A stretch of 37,403 nt of DNA from Thermoplasmata archaeon (GCA_030040625.1 JASHTI010000076.1:1-37403); one strand, 5' to 3'. Positions 8,127 through 16,395 are shown, counted from the first letter of the stretch. Notes: generated from the letters alone by a model not told the origin. A program made the numbers and translations.

Positions 8127-8152
8127 CCGGGCCCGCAGGGTACGGTCAGCCG
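8120..8152. terminator. Inverted repeat spanning two convergent stop codons
   Basis: TGACCG (8124-8129) pairs with CGGTCA (8143-8148), extended by imperfect GGCC/GGCC flanks. The arms contain the stop codons of the KaiC-like and antiporter genes, suggesting a shared 3'-end structure. Confidence 0.35.
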
Positions 8153-9405
8153 GTCCTCGGCGCGGAGATAGGTGCGGTCCCCGCACGGAGCGCGCGCACG
8201 TAGGGCCGGGCCGCGAGCGGGGAGACGAGCGTGGTCACGAGCCCCACGCCCGCGACGATGGTGAACAGGCGGGTCGAGAAGATGCCGAGCGAGAGCAGGC
8301 TCACCGCCATCGCGAGCTCGACCGCTCCGCGGCTGGCGAGCAGGAAGCCGGCGCCGGTCGCCTCGGCCCGGCTGAAGCCGAAGCGGCGTGCCAGCCCCTG
8401 CCCGAGCAGCAGCTTGGCGAGCAGCGCGAAGCCGCACAGCGCCGCGAACGCCCCGAGGTCGGCCGGCGTGTCGCCGAGCAGGCGGAGATTCATCTGGAGG
8501 CCGACGAGGGCGAAGAAGAGCGGGATGAAGAATCCCCACGTGATCATGTCGAAGACCTGGCGCACGGCCCGGTACGCCTCCGCGCCCGCCCGCTCGGGCG
8601 TGACGAGGAGCCCCGCGCAGAAGGCGCCGACGAGATAGGTGAGGCCGAGCACCTGAGAGTACAGCGCGGCGCCGAGCGCGGCGACGAGCATCAGCGCGAA
8701 GCCGGCCTCCTGGGAGCGCCAGGTACGCCGCACACGATCGACGAGCCGATCCCACAGGCGGGTCTGCCGCAGGGCGCCGAGGAGGACGTCGGCCGCGAGA
8801 ACGCTGGCCAGGAAGATCGCGACGGCGAGCAGCGCGATTCCGACGTCCTCGCCGACGCTCCCCGAAGTGGTGCGGAACCGCAGGAGGATCGCGAACGCGG
8901 TGACCGCGGCGAGCTCGTTGACGAAGGCGCCGCTGACGAGCAGCGCCCCGTAGCGGCTCGGAAGCAGACCGAACTCCCGGAGCATCACGGCGAGCACCGG
9001 GAGCGCGGTGACGGAGATCGTGAGCGACACGAAGACCGCGGTGAGCGTGGGGAGGTTCGGGTACAGGAGGCGAACGACCTCGATCCCCAGCGCGAACGGG
9101 ACCAGGAAGATCGTCAGACCGAGGACCGCGGCGGCCGGCCCCGTCGATCGGACCTGGTCGCGGGTGACCGCAAGCCCGGCGGCGAGAAGGACGAAGAAGG
9201 TGGCGAGGACCTGCAGGTCCTGGAAGCCCGTCGGCAGGCTGCCCAGACCGAGGGCGGGCCCGAGGAGCGTCGGCCCGAACACGATCCCGACGGCGAGCTG
9301 GCCGATGAGCGGAAGGACGCCGAGGCGGCTGATCGCCTCGCCGACCAGGACGGAGCAGGCGAGGAGGAGGAAGACGCCTACGATGAAGAGGGTCGTGGCG
9401 TTCAC
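8146..9405 (-). CDS. CPA2-family cation:proton antiporter (Kef/NapA-like)
   Basis: A 419-residue membrane protein starting with GTG at 9405. It has about 12 hydrophobic helices, including LIGQLAVGIVFGPTLLGP after the first helix (the family's conserved G-x-x-x-G-P-x-x-L-G motif) and SVTALPVLAVML in helix 4-5. AFVNELAAV stands at the position of the ND/NE ion-binding pair, with Asn-Glu rather than Asp-Asp. The C-terminal half contains GFFIPLFFALVGLQMNL and SRGAVELAMAVSLL, which matches the typical SRGAVELV signature. There is no C-terminal RCK/TrkA-N domain, so it is a short form. It should exchange Na+ or K+ for protons at the cytoplasmic membrane, with the ion unknown. Confidence 0.9.
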   Translation of the reverse strand: MNATTLFIVGVFLLLACSVLVGEAISRLGVLPLIGQLAVGIVFGPTLLGPALGLGSLPTGFQDLQVLATFFVLLAAGLAVTRDQVRSTGPAAAVLGLTIFLVPFALGIEVVRLLYPNLPTLTAVFVSLTISVTALPVLAVMLREFGLLPSRYGALLVSGAFVNELAAVTAFAILLRFRTTSGSVGEDVGIALLAVAIFLASVLAADVLLGALRQTRLWDRLVDRVRRTWRSQEAGFALMLVAALGAALYSQVLGLTYLVGAFCAGLLVTPERAGAEAYRAVRQVFDMITWGFFIPLFFALVGLQMNLRLLGDTPADLGAFAALCGFALLAKLLLGQGLARRFGFSRAEATGAGFLLASRGAVELAMAVSLLSLGIFSTRLFTIVAGVGLVTTLVSPLAARPYVRALRAGTAPISAPRTG

Positions 9406-9588
9406 GTCGCACGCTCCGGAAGGAAGGCCCCGGGATCGTTGGCCCCGCAGGATTCGGGAGGGGCGCCCCCCGCGCCGGCCGCCACGATGGGTCCCGTCCT
9501 CACGCGTGTCCTTCCATTCCGCGGATGGTGCCAGGGAGCGGGTCCCGGTTCAACAACCTTCCGGCGCCGAGCGGGCCGGAGGCGGCGG

Positions 9589-9969
9589 CTATGCGCTGAG
9601 CTCGATCCAGATCCCGTTCGGGTCTCGAAGGTAGACCCAGCGGCTCCGGGGGGTGCGCACCTCGTGGGCTACAGGGGCCCCCGCGGCGGCCGCCTCCGCG
9701 ATCGCACGATCCAGGTCCGGGACCCGGAAGGCGAGGTGATCCAGCCCCTCGCCCGCCGTGAACGGCACGTCGAACCGGCTGCCCGGTTCGTAGTAGTTGA
9801 GCTCCAGCGGGTGGGACGATCCCTCGCTCACGAGGTCGACCACAACTCCGTGGCTCTCCGGTATCGTCGCGCGACCACGGACGGTCATCCCGAGGACGTT
9901 CGTGTAGAACGCGAGGGAGGCGTCGAGGTCCTTCACACGGATCCCGGTGTAGTGGAACTGGGCGTTCAT
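9589..9969 (-). CDS. VOC-superfamily (glyoxalase-like) protein 1
   Basis: A 126-residue protein. The two beta-alpha-beta-beta-beta modules of the VOC fold are clear: FHYTGIRVKDLDASLAFYTNVLGM with ELNYYEP, then GLDHLAFRVPDLDRAIAEA with YLRDPNGIWIEL. His in the first strand (H5), E61 in LELNYYEP, H81 (LDHLAF) and a C-terminal Glu (IWIEL) form a glyoxalase I-like metal-ligand set. It may therefore be a metal-dependent lyase, for example of lactoylglutathione-type substrates. The ATG at 9969 is preferred over the ATGs at 9990-9996 because a TATA-like ccgttatgg lies about 28 bases upstream of it. Confidence 0.82.
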   Translation of the reverse strand: MNAQFHYTGIRVKDLDASLAFYTNVLGMTVRGRATIPESHGVVVDLVSEGSSHPLELNYYEPGSRFDVPFTAGEGLDHLAFRVPDLDRAIAEAAAAGAPVAHEVRTPRSRWVYLRDPNGIWIELSA

Positions 9970-9992
9970 CCGCCGCCGGAGGACCGTCATCG

Positions 9993-10001
9993 CCATAACG
10001 G
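9993..10001 (-). promoter_or_regulatory. TATA-like element of VOC gene 1
   Basis: The element reads cgttatggc on the minus strand, centred about 28 bases before the ATG at 9969. It overlaps the alternative upstream ATGs, which it argues against. Confidence 0.4.
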
Positions 10002-10023
10002 TGGGTCGGCGCGCGGGGTCGGC

Positions 10024-10911
10024 CTAGACGAACAGCTCCTCGAGCGGGTTCTCCATCTCCCGGGCCTCCCGGATCTTCGCGCCGCGCTCCATCGCATCCC
10101 GGAGGAGCCCCGGCACCTCCTCCGGTCCGCTGAGCTCCCGGACGTAGTAGTCCCCCTCGCGTCGGAACCCGGGAAGCGCGACGGTCGGCTCGAGCAGCCG
10201 CAGCCCGAGCACGAAGCGGGAGGCGCGGATGTTCTCGATCCGATCGAACAGAGCGATCCGGCCCGCCTTGAGCGCGAGGACGTAGCGGCCGATCTCGCGC
10301 GCCTCGAAGAGGTTGTGCGACGAATAGAGGACGATCCGCTCCTGGCTCAGTCGAAGGATGAGCGTCCGGATCTCGCGCGCCACCTTCGGGTCGAGGTTCG
10401 CCGTCGGCTCGTCGAGCAGGTAGATCGAGCGCTCCCGCAGGAAGAGCCGGGCGATGGAGGCCCGCTTGCGCTGGCCCGCGCTCAGCTGGGAGGGGAACTG
10501 GTCGCTGAACGAGCGGATCTCCAGCTGGTCGAGCACCCGCTCGACATCGGCGGGGCCGGCCCGTTCGACACGTGCGTAGAACTCGAGCGCCTCCCGGACC
10601 CGCAGCCCGTCCGGCAGTCCGTCGACGTGCGAGAGGTAATGGAGGCGATCCCGGGCCGACGCACGGTCGATCGGTTCGCCCCCGATGCGCACCTCCCCGG
10701 CCTGCGGCTGCAGGATCCCCGCGAGCGTCCGGAAGAGCGTCGTCTTGCCCGCGCCGTTCGGACCGAGGACGACGTAGACCGCCGGCTCGGTGATGCGGAA
10801 CGAGATCTCGCGCAGGACCTGCGAGCCGAGGTAGCCGGCGGTGACGTCACGGCAGGCCAGCTCGGCCGCGGCGGTCGGGCCACCGAGGGGTTCGGAGTTC
10901 GGGTCCGTCAC
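10024..10911 (-). CDS. ABC transporter ATP-binding protein
   Basis: A 295-residue protein starting with GTG at 10911, 8 bases after the stop of the permease gene upstream, so the two form an operon. Walker A is GPNGAGKTT (50-58), the ABC signature is LSAGQRKR (143-150), and Walker B is IYLLDEPTANLD (D167, E168) with a downstream YSSHN H-loop. The order and about 215-residue core are those of a single NBD of the CcmA/ABC-2 export type. After it comes a C-terminal region of about 80 residues, including a charged helix ending ENPLEELFV, as in ABC-2 type exporters. It powers the neighbouring six-helix permease; the substrate is unknown. Confidence 0.92.
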   Translation of the reverse strand: MTDPNSEPLGGPTAAAELACRDVTAGYLGSQVLREISFRITEPAVYVVLGPNGAGKTTLFRTLAGILQPQAGEVRIGGEPIDRASARDRLHYLSHVDGLPDGLRVREALEFYARVERAGPADVERVLDQLEIRSFSDQFPSQLSAGQRKRASIARLFLRERSIYLLDEPTANLDPKVAREIRTLILRLSQERIVLYSSHNLFEAREIGRYVLALKAGRIALFDRIENIRASRFVLGLRLLEPTVALPGFRREGDYYVRELSGPEEVPGLLRDAMERGAKIREAREMENPLEELFV

Positions 10912-10919
10912 GTTCTGCC

Positions 10920-11645
10920 TCAGGCGGGAGAGAGCAGGCGCTCTCGTCGGAGGAGTCGGCCGCTGAGCGCCAGCAAGGTGGCGTCGACCAGTGCGACGGC
11001 CGCGCAGGCGCACACCAGGACGAGGGCCAGGGTGGTCGGTCCCGCGTCCCCCCGGGCGGCGACCACGCCGACCAGGCCGAGGGTCGCCATCGCGGGCAGG
11101 ATCCCGAGCAGCGGGACAAGACCGATGGGGCTGCTCATCCCCTGACGGGGCGACGAGAGGGCGGTCCAGTACATGCCTAGGATCGCCGCGAACCCCGAGC
11201 AGGCGTAGGCCATCGGGACGCCGTAGCCGAACATGGCGACGAGGAGCGGCGCGGTGACCGGCCCACCCGAGAGGGTGTAGAGGGCGGCGCTGGCGCCCAC
11301 GGAGACCGTCAGAACGATCGACACCAGGGCGAGCCCCGTGAGAAGTACGTTCGTGAAGAGCCGCTGCGGGGAGAGGCCGTAGGCGAGCAGGTACTCGAGC
11401 ACCCCCTTCGTCCGATCGTTCGTGAAGACGAGGAGGCCCCCCATCGAACCGACGGTCCCGAAGATCGGGAGCAGGAGCGGGAAGGTCGTCCCGTACGTGG
11501 TGCGCGAGGTGACCACGAGCACGAGGCCCAGGAAGGTCGCGACGCCCGTCCCGTAGACGAGGAAGAATCGTCCGCTCACCGAGGCCCTTCGCAGCGTGAC
11601 CGGAAGCAGGGAGACCGGCGGCTCGGACGGAGATGCGGTGGCCAT
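10920..11645 (-). CDS. ABC-2-like transporter permease
   Basis: A 241-residue protein with six predicted transmembrane helices, about residues 27-45, 53-72, 99-120, 130-153, 169-192 and 202-222. Between helices 2 and 3 is TNDRTKGVLEYLLAYGLSPQRLF. This matches the amphipathic coupling region of ABC-2 permeases, where an (E/K)xxxGTLExLLxxPxS-like segment contacts the ATPase. The ATG at 11645 lies about 30 bases from a TATA-like gcttatcg (11671-11680, minus strand). The gene is first in a two-gene export operon. Confidence 0.82.
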   Translation of the reverse strand: MATASPSEPPVSLLPVTLRRASVSGRFFLVYGTGVATFLGLVLVVTSRTTYGTTFPLLLPIFGTVGSMGGLLVFTNDRTKGVLEYLLAYGLSPQRLFTNVLLTGLALVSIVLTVSVGASAALYTLSGGPVTAPLLVAMFGYGVPMAYACSGFAAILGMYWTALSSPRQGMSSPIGLVPLLGILPAMATLGLVGVVAARGDAGPTTLALVLVCACAAVALVDATLLALSGRLLRRERLLSPA

Positions 11646-11670
11646 CCCGCGCGACGACCATCTCCCGCGG

Positions 11671-11680
11671 CGATAAGCGG
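11671..11680 (-). promoter_or_regulatory. TATA-like element of the ABC exporter operon
   Basis: ccgcttatcgc on the minus strand is centred about 30 bases before the permease ATG. It is the expected core promoter of the two-gene operon. Confidence 0.45.
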
Positions 11681-11726
11681 TGCGGAGGGAGCCGGCGCTA
11701 GGTGAGGGACCCGGGCCGAGGTCGGC

Positions 11727-12731
11727 TCAGCTGGTGTCCGACGTCCGCTTGAGCACGGTCAGCGCCCGGAGGGTGAGCCAGCGGCTCGGGGCTCCGGCCC
11801 GCTCGATGACGAGCGGCCGAACCTTGCTCATGTCCGAGTAGATGCGCAAGCCGGGCCCGAGGTCGGGCGGGACCTTGTCGATGGCCCAGCTCCCATCGGG
11901 CCGACGCTTCGCGCGGAGCAGCGCGAGGGCCGGGCGCAGCCGCCGATCCGCCGCGAATCCAAGGTCCGTGAGGACGTCAAGGCCGACGAGGATGTCGTAG
12001 AAGTAGTGATTCGGATAGTGCAAGCGGAACCACGGCGGATACCGGCGGCCTTCCTCGAAGAGCTTGCGTTCCAGGTAGAACTCGGCCCCCCGCGCGATCG
12101 CCTTCTCCATCCGGGGAGATCGCTTCGGCGGCGGGACCGCGGCGAACGCGGCGAGCGGCTCCCAGGCGTCGAGAGTGCCGGGCGTCCCCTGCGAGCAGTT
12201 CCATCCGCCGTCCTCCCGCTGGTCTTCGAGGATCCAGTCGAAGAGCCTCTGCACCCGGGGATCGTCGCCGTAGCCGAAGCGCGTGAGCATCCGCGCGGTG
12301 TTCGCCGCGATGCAGGTCTCCTCGTGAAAGAAGTTGTACGGAGAGCTCAGCCGGAGCTTCTGCTCGAAGAAGACCTCGGCGATCCGCCGGATCCGCGCGT
12401 CGGACGCGTCGAGCCCGAGGTCGCTGAGGACGAGCGCCCGCCAATTCGTGGTCTGGTACGGCGGGAAGTAGAGGAAGTCCACCCACTCGCGTAGGTTCCG
12501 GGGCGCCCGGCGCTCCCAGTACCCCCGGGGCCCGAGCTGCTCCAGCTGCTCGGCGGCCCACCCGACGCGCGCGATGCGGCCCCGGGCCCGGCGAACCTCC
12601 GGATCATCGACCGGCCGGTCGCGGAGCTCCCGCAGCGCCCGGTACCGCACCGCCGGTTGGCACTCTTCCAGGAGCCAGCGTAGGGTCCGCTCGTCCCGGT
12701 CCGCGTCGGTCGCGGGAGGACGGTCCGTCAT
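11727..12731 (-). CDS. Alpha/alpha-toroid (prenyltransferase/squalene-oxidase-repeat-like) protein
   Basis: A 334-residue soluble protein built of repeated helical hairpins. ILEDQREDGGWNCSQGTPGTLDAW (about 170-193) and LLRAKRRPDGSWAID (about 270-284) carry the QxxDGGW / DGSW signature of the terpenoid cyclase/protein prenyltransferase alpha-toroid fold. The Asp-rich DxDD motif of cyclases is absent, so it is not a squalene cyclase. Its N-terminal 90 residues (LLEECQPAVRYRALRELRDRP) resemble a HEAT-like start seen in related uncharacterised bacterial proteins. Function unknown. The ATG at 12731 follows a TATA-like cgctaggc by about 24 bases. Confidence 0.72.
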   Translation of the reverse strand: MTDRPPATDADRDERTLRWLLEECQPAVRYRALRELRDRPVDDPEVRRARGRIARVGWAAEQLEQLGPRGYWERRAPRNLREWVDFLYFPPYQTTNWRALVLSDLGLDASDARIRRIAEVFFEQKLRLSSPYNFFHEETCIAANTARMLTRFGYGDDPRVQRLFDWILEDQREDGGWNCSQGTPGTLDAWEPLAAFAAVPPPKRSPRMEKAIARGAEFYLERKLFEEGRRYPPWFRLHYPNHYFYDILVGLDVLTDLGFAADRRLRPALALLRAKRRPDGSWAIDKVPPDLGPGLRIYSDMSKVRPLVIERAGAPSRWLTLRALTVLKRTSDTS

Positions 12732-12748
12732 GGTTGGTGGGCGTCGGC

Positions 12749-13138
12749 CTAGCGTTGGACGTGCCGCAGCACGAACTCGTTGCCGTCCGGGTCCGCGAAG
12801 ACCCCGAGGGTCACGGTTCCCATCACGGCGGGAAAGCTCCGCGTCTCCGCAACGATCGTACCGCCGCGCCGCCGGATCTCCTCGAGCGCAGCGGCCGGAT
12901 CCGGATGGGAGAAGATGACGCCCGAAACGGTGCCGGGCTCGCGTCCTCCCTCGCCCTCGCGCTGGAGATGCATCGTGAGCTGCACGGAGGTGCCCGGGAG
13001 GGCGAACGCCGCACGCGACGCCTCGGGATGATAGCTGATCTCCTTCAGCCCGAGGACCTCGGCGTAGAACTTCCGCGCCTTCTCGATGTCGCGTATGTGG
13101 ACCGTGACCGCCTCCAACCCCTCGATGACCCGCTCCAT
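12749..13138 (-). CDS. VOC-superfamily (glyoxalase-like) protein 2
   Basis: A 129-residue protein with the paired VOC modules: LEAVTVHIRDIEKARKFYAEVLGLKE first, then VSGVIFSHPDPAAALEEIRRRGG with GVFADPDGNEFVL. It is only distantly similar to VOC protein 1, so the pair is probably not a recent duplication. The DPDGNEFVL ending is typical of dioxygenase/bleomycin-resistance-like VOC proteins. Substrate unknown. It starts at the ATG at 13138, about 39 bases downstream of a TATA-like gcgttacg. Confidence 0.82.
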   Translation of the reverse strand: MERVIEGLEAVTVHIRDIEKARKFYAEVLGLKEISYHPEASRAAFALPGTSVQLTMHLQREGEGGREPGTVSGVIFSHPDPAAALEEIRRRGGTIVAETRSFPAVMGTVTLGVFADPDGNEFVLRHVQR

Positions 13139-13222
13139 CCTCCCACCCGGTCGGCTTCCAGGGGCCGGCGGTTCGTAACGCTTGCCGGCGCGCCCCGGAG
13201 CGGTCGCGCCTGCTGGGTGCCG

Positions 13223-13528
13223 TCAGGAGCCCGCCGTGTAGCGTGCCCGCGCGAGTTCCACGCGGTCGCGCCGGAGCGGAACGCCCTCACTCCGGAGGAG
13301 CTCCAGCTGACGCTCCCCCATCGCCGGCCGGCCGTCGGAACGGACGACCCGGTGCCACGGGAGCTCCTCCTGGGTCGTCGCCAGCACGTAGCCGACCCGT
13401 CGCGGGGCGACCCGGTCGATGTCGGCATACGTCGAGACCGAGCCGCGGGGAATCTCGCGGACCCGTTCGACGACCATTGCCTCGAACTCCGCGTGCGATC
13501 GGACTCGCCGTCGGCCCCGGGCGGTCAT
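13223..13528 (-). CDS. Alkyltransferase-like (ATL) DNA-binding protein, Trp in place of catalytic Cys
   Basis: A 101-residue protein equal in length to stand-alone ATL proteins. It matches the DNA-binding half of O6-methylguanine-DNA methyltransferase: VVERVREIPRGSVSTYADIDRVA (helix-turn-helix approach), APRRVGYVLA (recognition helix with the arginine finger) and LPWHRVVRSDGR. The acceptor Cys of PCHRV is W58 here (PWHRV), as in E. coli YbaZ/ATL. ATLs bind O6-alkylguanine without repairing it and hand the lesion to nucleotide excision repair. A perfect 6+6 inverted repeat lies directly before its ATG. Confidence 0.9.
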   Translation of the reverse strand: MTARGRRRVRSHAEFEAMVVERVREIPRGSVSTYADIDRVAPRRVGYVLATTQEELPWHRVVRSDGRPAMGERQLELLRSEGVPLRRDRVELARARYTAGS

Positions 13529-13543
13529 CGCAGGGGTCTGCGA
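13528..13543. promoter_or_regulatory. Inverted repeat TCGCAG-N4-CTGCGA at the ATL start codon
   Basis: The 6-base arms (13528-13533 and 13538-13543) are perfect, with a 4-base spacer. The repeat begins on the first base of the ATL start codon and lies at the predicted transcription start (TATA-like gctacgc near 13566). It is a candidate operator, possibly autoregulatory, or a small 5' hairpin. Confidence 0.35.
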
Positions 13544-13650
13544 TGTCGCCCTGCTCCTTCAGCGTAGCGTGTCGCGAGCCGGCCGGCACGCCGGGCTTCC
13601 GAGCGTCGATCCCGAGGCCCCCTGCGAACCGGTCCGGCCGTGAAGAAGGG

Positions 13651-13658
13651 CTAATGAG
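13651..13658 (+). promoter_or_regulatory. TATA-like element of the 63-residue coiled-coil gene
   Basis: gctaatgag preceded by purine-rich gaagaag is centred about 25 bases before the GTG at 13679. This supports a leaderless GTG start. Confidence 0.45.
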
Positions 13659-13678
13659 CCGCGAGGCGAGGCAGGGTC

Positions 13679-13870
13679 GTGCCTGGAACGGCAGCGGAGC
13701 CGGAGTCACCCCGGGGTGGATCGGCCAGCGAGGCCGCTCTCCGCGACCTGGCCGAGCAGCTCGAGCGCGCCCAGGACGCCATTGAGTCGCTCGTCAATCG
13801 GACCAACACCCTGGTCCACCTCCTCGATATCCTCAACAAGCGGGTCGATCGCCTCGAGTCGCAGAAGTGA
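13679..13870 (+). CDS. Small coiled-coil protein (63 aa)
   Basis: The protein begins with GTG at 13679 and has a Pro/Gly/Ser-rich N-terminus (residues 1-16). From 17 to 63 there is one continuous helix with clear heptads (leucine or isoleucine at a/d positions: LRDLAEQLERAQDAIESLV, then LVHLLDILNKRVDRLES), predicting a dimeric or higher coiled coil. There are no catalytic residues. A good TATA-like element 25 bases upstream argues that it is a real gene. It may be a scaffold or regulator; no family recognised. It is followed by about 200 bases with no gene. Confidence 0.6.
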   Translation: MPGTAAEPESPRGGSASEAALRDLAEQLERAQDAIESLVNRTNTLVHLLDILNKRVDRLESQK

Positions 13871-14047
13871 GCCCACCTGATCGCGGGCCTCGCGGCCCAC
13901 GGACGGGAGCCAGCACCCTCACTCGTTCCGGCGCCTGCCGGCCCGAACAGTGGGGTTGCGCGGAGCGCCGGGTGGGTACGACCGCCCCAGAGCCGAAGCC
14001 TTCGACGTGGGGCGCGGCCTGGCCGTTGGGGAATAATCTCGCCGAGG

Positions 14048-14055
14048 GTTTATCC
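14048..14055 (+). promoter_or_regulatory. TATA element of the beta-propeller gene
   Basis: gtttatcc, preceded by the purine-rich cgaggg, is centred 27 bases before the ATG at 14079, so a leaderless mRNA is expected. Confidence 0.5.
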
Positions 14056-14078
14056 CGCGGCGGACCGAGAGCCCCCCG

Positions 14079-15824
14079 ATGGCGGCGGATGTCCGTGCGG
14101 ATCGGCGCTGGGGCCTGAGCGGCGCGGGTCGGGTGAGGGGATCGGCTCACCTCGGGATCGGCGCCGTCCTCCTGCTCGTCTCGCTGCTCGGCGCCGGCGT
14201 TCTCGCCGGGGTGGTCGGGGCGAACGCACCCCCGCCGCGGGCCCAATCCGTCGGCCCGATCTCGGAGCCCGCCGATCGCACGGTGGCGGGCTCGGGGGCC
14301 GCCGGCCTCACGCTTTCGATCATCGGGAACCTCGCGGTCGGCAGCGGGCTCCCGCCGCCGGTCTACGACCCCGTGAACGGCTACGTCTACGCTGCGGGAG
14401 TCCGGCCCGGCGGTGACACCGGGGGCGGGCCCCCGTCGGACGGCCTCGTCACCGTGGTTTCCGGCCTTGCGTCGGTCGCCCGCCTCCCGGTCGGCGGGGT
14501 GCCGACGCAGCTCGCCCTCGACACTCAGAACGGCTACCTCTATGTGGCCGGTAACGGGACCGCCAACGACACCCCGATCACCGTGATCAGCGGGACCTCG
14601 ATCCTGGCGGCGATCCCGGACACCCCGTGTGCGGTCGGGGCCGCTTACGATCCCGCCGACGGCTTCGTGTACGTCGCCTCGTGCCGGGGCAACGTCACCG
14701 TGGTCAACGGCACGGCCGTCGCCGGCGCCATCGCACTGCCCGTGGGCAGCTGCCCGAACGGAGTAGGGTATGATCCGGAGCTTGGCGACGCCTACGTCTC
14801 CGACGCTTGTCGAAACGTTCTCGACCTCCTGAACGGCACCGCGGCCGATGGCGACATCGGCGTCGCGGGAGGCCCTTTCCCCGGCGCGTTCGATCCGTCG
14901 AACGGCCTGCTGTACATCCCCTGTGAGGATTCCCCGGGCGTCGTCTCGGTGGTCGAGGGCACGAGCACGATCGCGACGGTCACGGTCGGCATCAACCCGA
15001 TCTCGGCGACCTACGACAGTGCCAACGGCCTGATCTACGTCCCGAATCAGGGGATAGGAGACGCCGGAGGGGTCGCCAACCTCACCCTGATCAACGGGAC
15101 GACCCGGGCGGCCATCGTCTACGCCGGGCCGTATCCATCGTCCAACGTCGCGGTCTCGGTCCAGTACGCGAACGGCTCGGGTTACGTATTCCCGACCGAT
15201 GGTGGTCCGCTGGTGGCGATCGCCGGCAAGTCGGTCGCCGCCACCCTCCCGATCCCCGGCGGTGCCGTGGGCCTCGCCTTCGACCCCGAGGACCAGTACC
15301 TCTACATCACATCGTACCCGAACGCCGGCGCCGACACGACGAACCTCAGCATCGTCGCCTGCACGTCCTGCCTGGCGGTGACGATCGCGGAGGTCGGAAG
15401 CCCGGACGGTGCCTCCTGGGGCCTCACCGCCTCGGAGCCGAGCACCTGGTTCGCCGAGCAGGCCACCGCGGCGGCCCCGGCGACCATCACGTTGCATCTC
15501 GTCGCGGGTACGTACGCCCTGGGGCTGATCGCCGCTCCCGGAACCTCGATCCGGGTCCTCGCCGGGGAGGCGGACCTCCTGGACGCCGGCGGCAGGATCC
15601 AGGTCGGGCCCGCGACCCCCCCGAGCGGGGGCCGCGCCGCCCCGTTAGGGCTCGACGCGCTCCGCGGATGGGTCCTGGCCGCTGGGTCGGCCGCCCTCGC
15701 GAGCGGAGCGGTCGTAGCGCTGGTCGCGATGCGCCGTCGGAACCGAGACGCCGCGGAGCTGATCGAGGGCATGAACCGGGCGATCGCCGACGACCCGGCC
15801 GCCGCCGGACGTCTGCTCCGATGA
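14079..15824 (+). CDS. Membrane-anchored YVTN-type beta-propeller surface protein
   Basis: A 581-residue protein. Residues about 27-48 are a signal/anchor helix. From about 85 to 440 there are at least seven copies of a blade motif of the type (Y/F)DPxNGxxYVA: YDPVNGYVYAAG, LDTQNGYLYVAG, YDPADGFVYVAS, YDPELGDAYVSD, FDPSNGLLYIPC, YDSANGLIYVPN, FDPEDQYLYITS. These are YVTN/NHL-like blades of a surface beta-propeller. A C-terminal helix near 545-563 followed by MRRRNR anchors it, leaving a short cytoplasmic tail. Sequons (NGT, NVT, NLT) suggest N-glycosylation. The likely role is cell-surface binding or adhesion; the ligand is unknown. Confidence 0.85.
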   Translation: MAADVRADRRWGLSGAGRVRGSAHLGIGAVLLLVSLLGAGVLAGVVGANAPPPRAQSVGPISEPADRTVAGSGAAGLTLSIIGNLAVGSGLPPPVYDPVNGYVYAAGVRPGGDTGGGPPSDGLVTVVSGLASVARLPVGGVPTQLALDTQNGYLYVAGNGTANDTPITVISGTSILAAIPDTPCAVGAAYDPADGFVYVASCRGNVTVVNGTAVAGAIALPVGSCPNGVGYDPELGDAYVSDACRNVLDLLNGTAADGDIGVAGGPFPGAFDPSNGLLYIPCEDSPGVVSVVEGTSTIATVTVGINPISATYDSANGLIYVPNQGIGDAGGVANLTLINGTTRAAIVYAGPYPSSNVAVSVQYANGSGYVFPTDGGPLVAIAGKSVAATLPIPGGAVGLAFDPEDQYLYITSYPNAGADTTNLSIVACTSCLAVTIAEVGSPDGASWGLTASEPSTWFAEQATAAAPATITLHLVAGTYALGLIAAPGTSIRVLAGEADLLDAGGRIQVGPATPPSGGRAAPLGLDALRGWVLAAGSAALASGAVVALVAMRRRNRDAAELIEGMNRAIADDPAAAGRLLR

Positions 15825-15981
15825 GCCGGTCGGATCCGGGAACCGGGGGAACCGGCGTCCGCGCACCGGTCACTCGGCTTCGATCGCCCCTCGGCGCAGG
15901 TCGTACCGGCCCGGCGAAGAGCGAGGACGGCGGCCGACGGGCCGCGCAAGCTAGCAGGCTGCACCCTCACCAGGGGTCCGG

Positions 15982-16395
15982 GTGACGGCTCCTCCGACCC
16001 CACCCGCCGAGGCGGTCGATGGGTTGGCAGCGGAACTCGCGCGCCCGGCGGTCGGCGGCACGAATCGCGACGTGGCCGCGGCTTCGTCGACCCCGCCCCA
16101 CGTTCAGCTGGCCCTGCGCCTCATGGCCCGCCTGGCGAGTGTGGGCCCGCCCCTGGAGAGCGGCCTCGGGCGCGACGGGGCGACCCAGCGGGGACTCGCC
16201 CACGCCCTCGGCGCGAGTCAGGGGGCGGTCTCCAAGGTCCTCCGCCAGTTGACCAGGCTCGCGTTGGTGCGAAGCGAGAGGCAGCACGTCCCGGGACGGC
16301 TCCTCCGGGTAACGGTGTACTCGCTGACACGCCGTGGGGAACTGTGGGTCCAGGCCGCCCGAGAGAAGGCGACCTCCGCGAGCACCCGACGCTAG
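15982..16395 (+). CDS. Winged-helix (MarR-like) DNA-binding protein
   Basis: A 137-residue protein with a 35-residue disordered Ala/Pro-rich head. A helix-turn-helix follows: ATQRGLAHALGASQGAVSKVLRQLTRLALVRSE (about 67-99), where ASQGAVSKVLRQL is the recognition helix. Then comes a wing (PGRLLRVTVYSLTRRGE). The GTG at 15982 is about 28 bases downstream of a TATA-like gctagcag (15950-15957), so leaderless. Such single-domain winged-helix proteins are common archaeal regulators. The downstream M14 gene has its own promoter-like element, so a shared operon is not shown. Confidence 0.75.
   Translation: MTAPPTPPAEAVDGLAAELARPAVGGTNRDVAAASSTPPHVQLALRLMARLASVGPPLESGLGRDGATQRGLAHALGASQGAVSKVLRQLTRLALVRSERQHVPGRLLRVTVYSLTRRGELWVQAAREKATSASTRR

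Noticed and set aside
13833..15497. 554-codon minus-strand frame opposite the beta-propeller
   Set aside because: Arg/Asp/Gly-rich antisense sequence; blades are clear on the plus strand.
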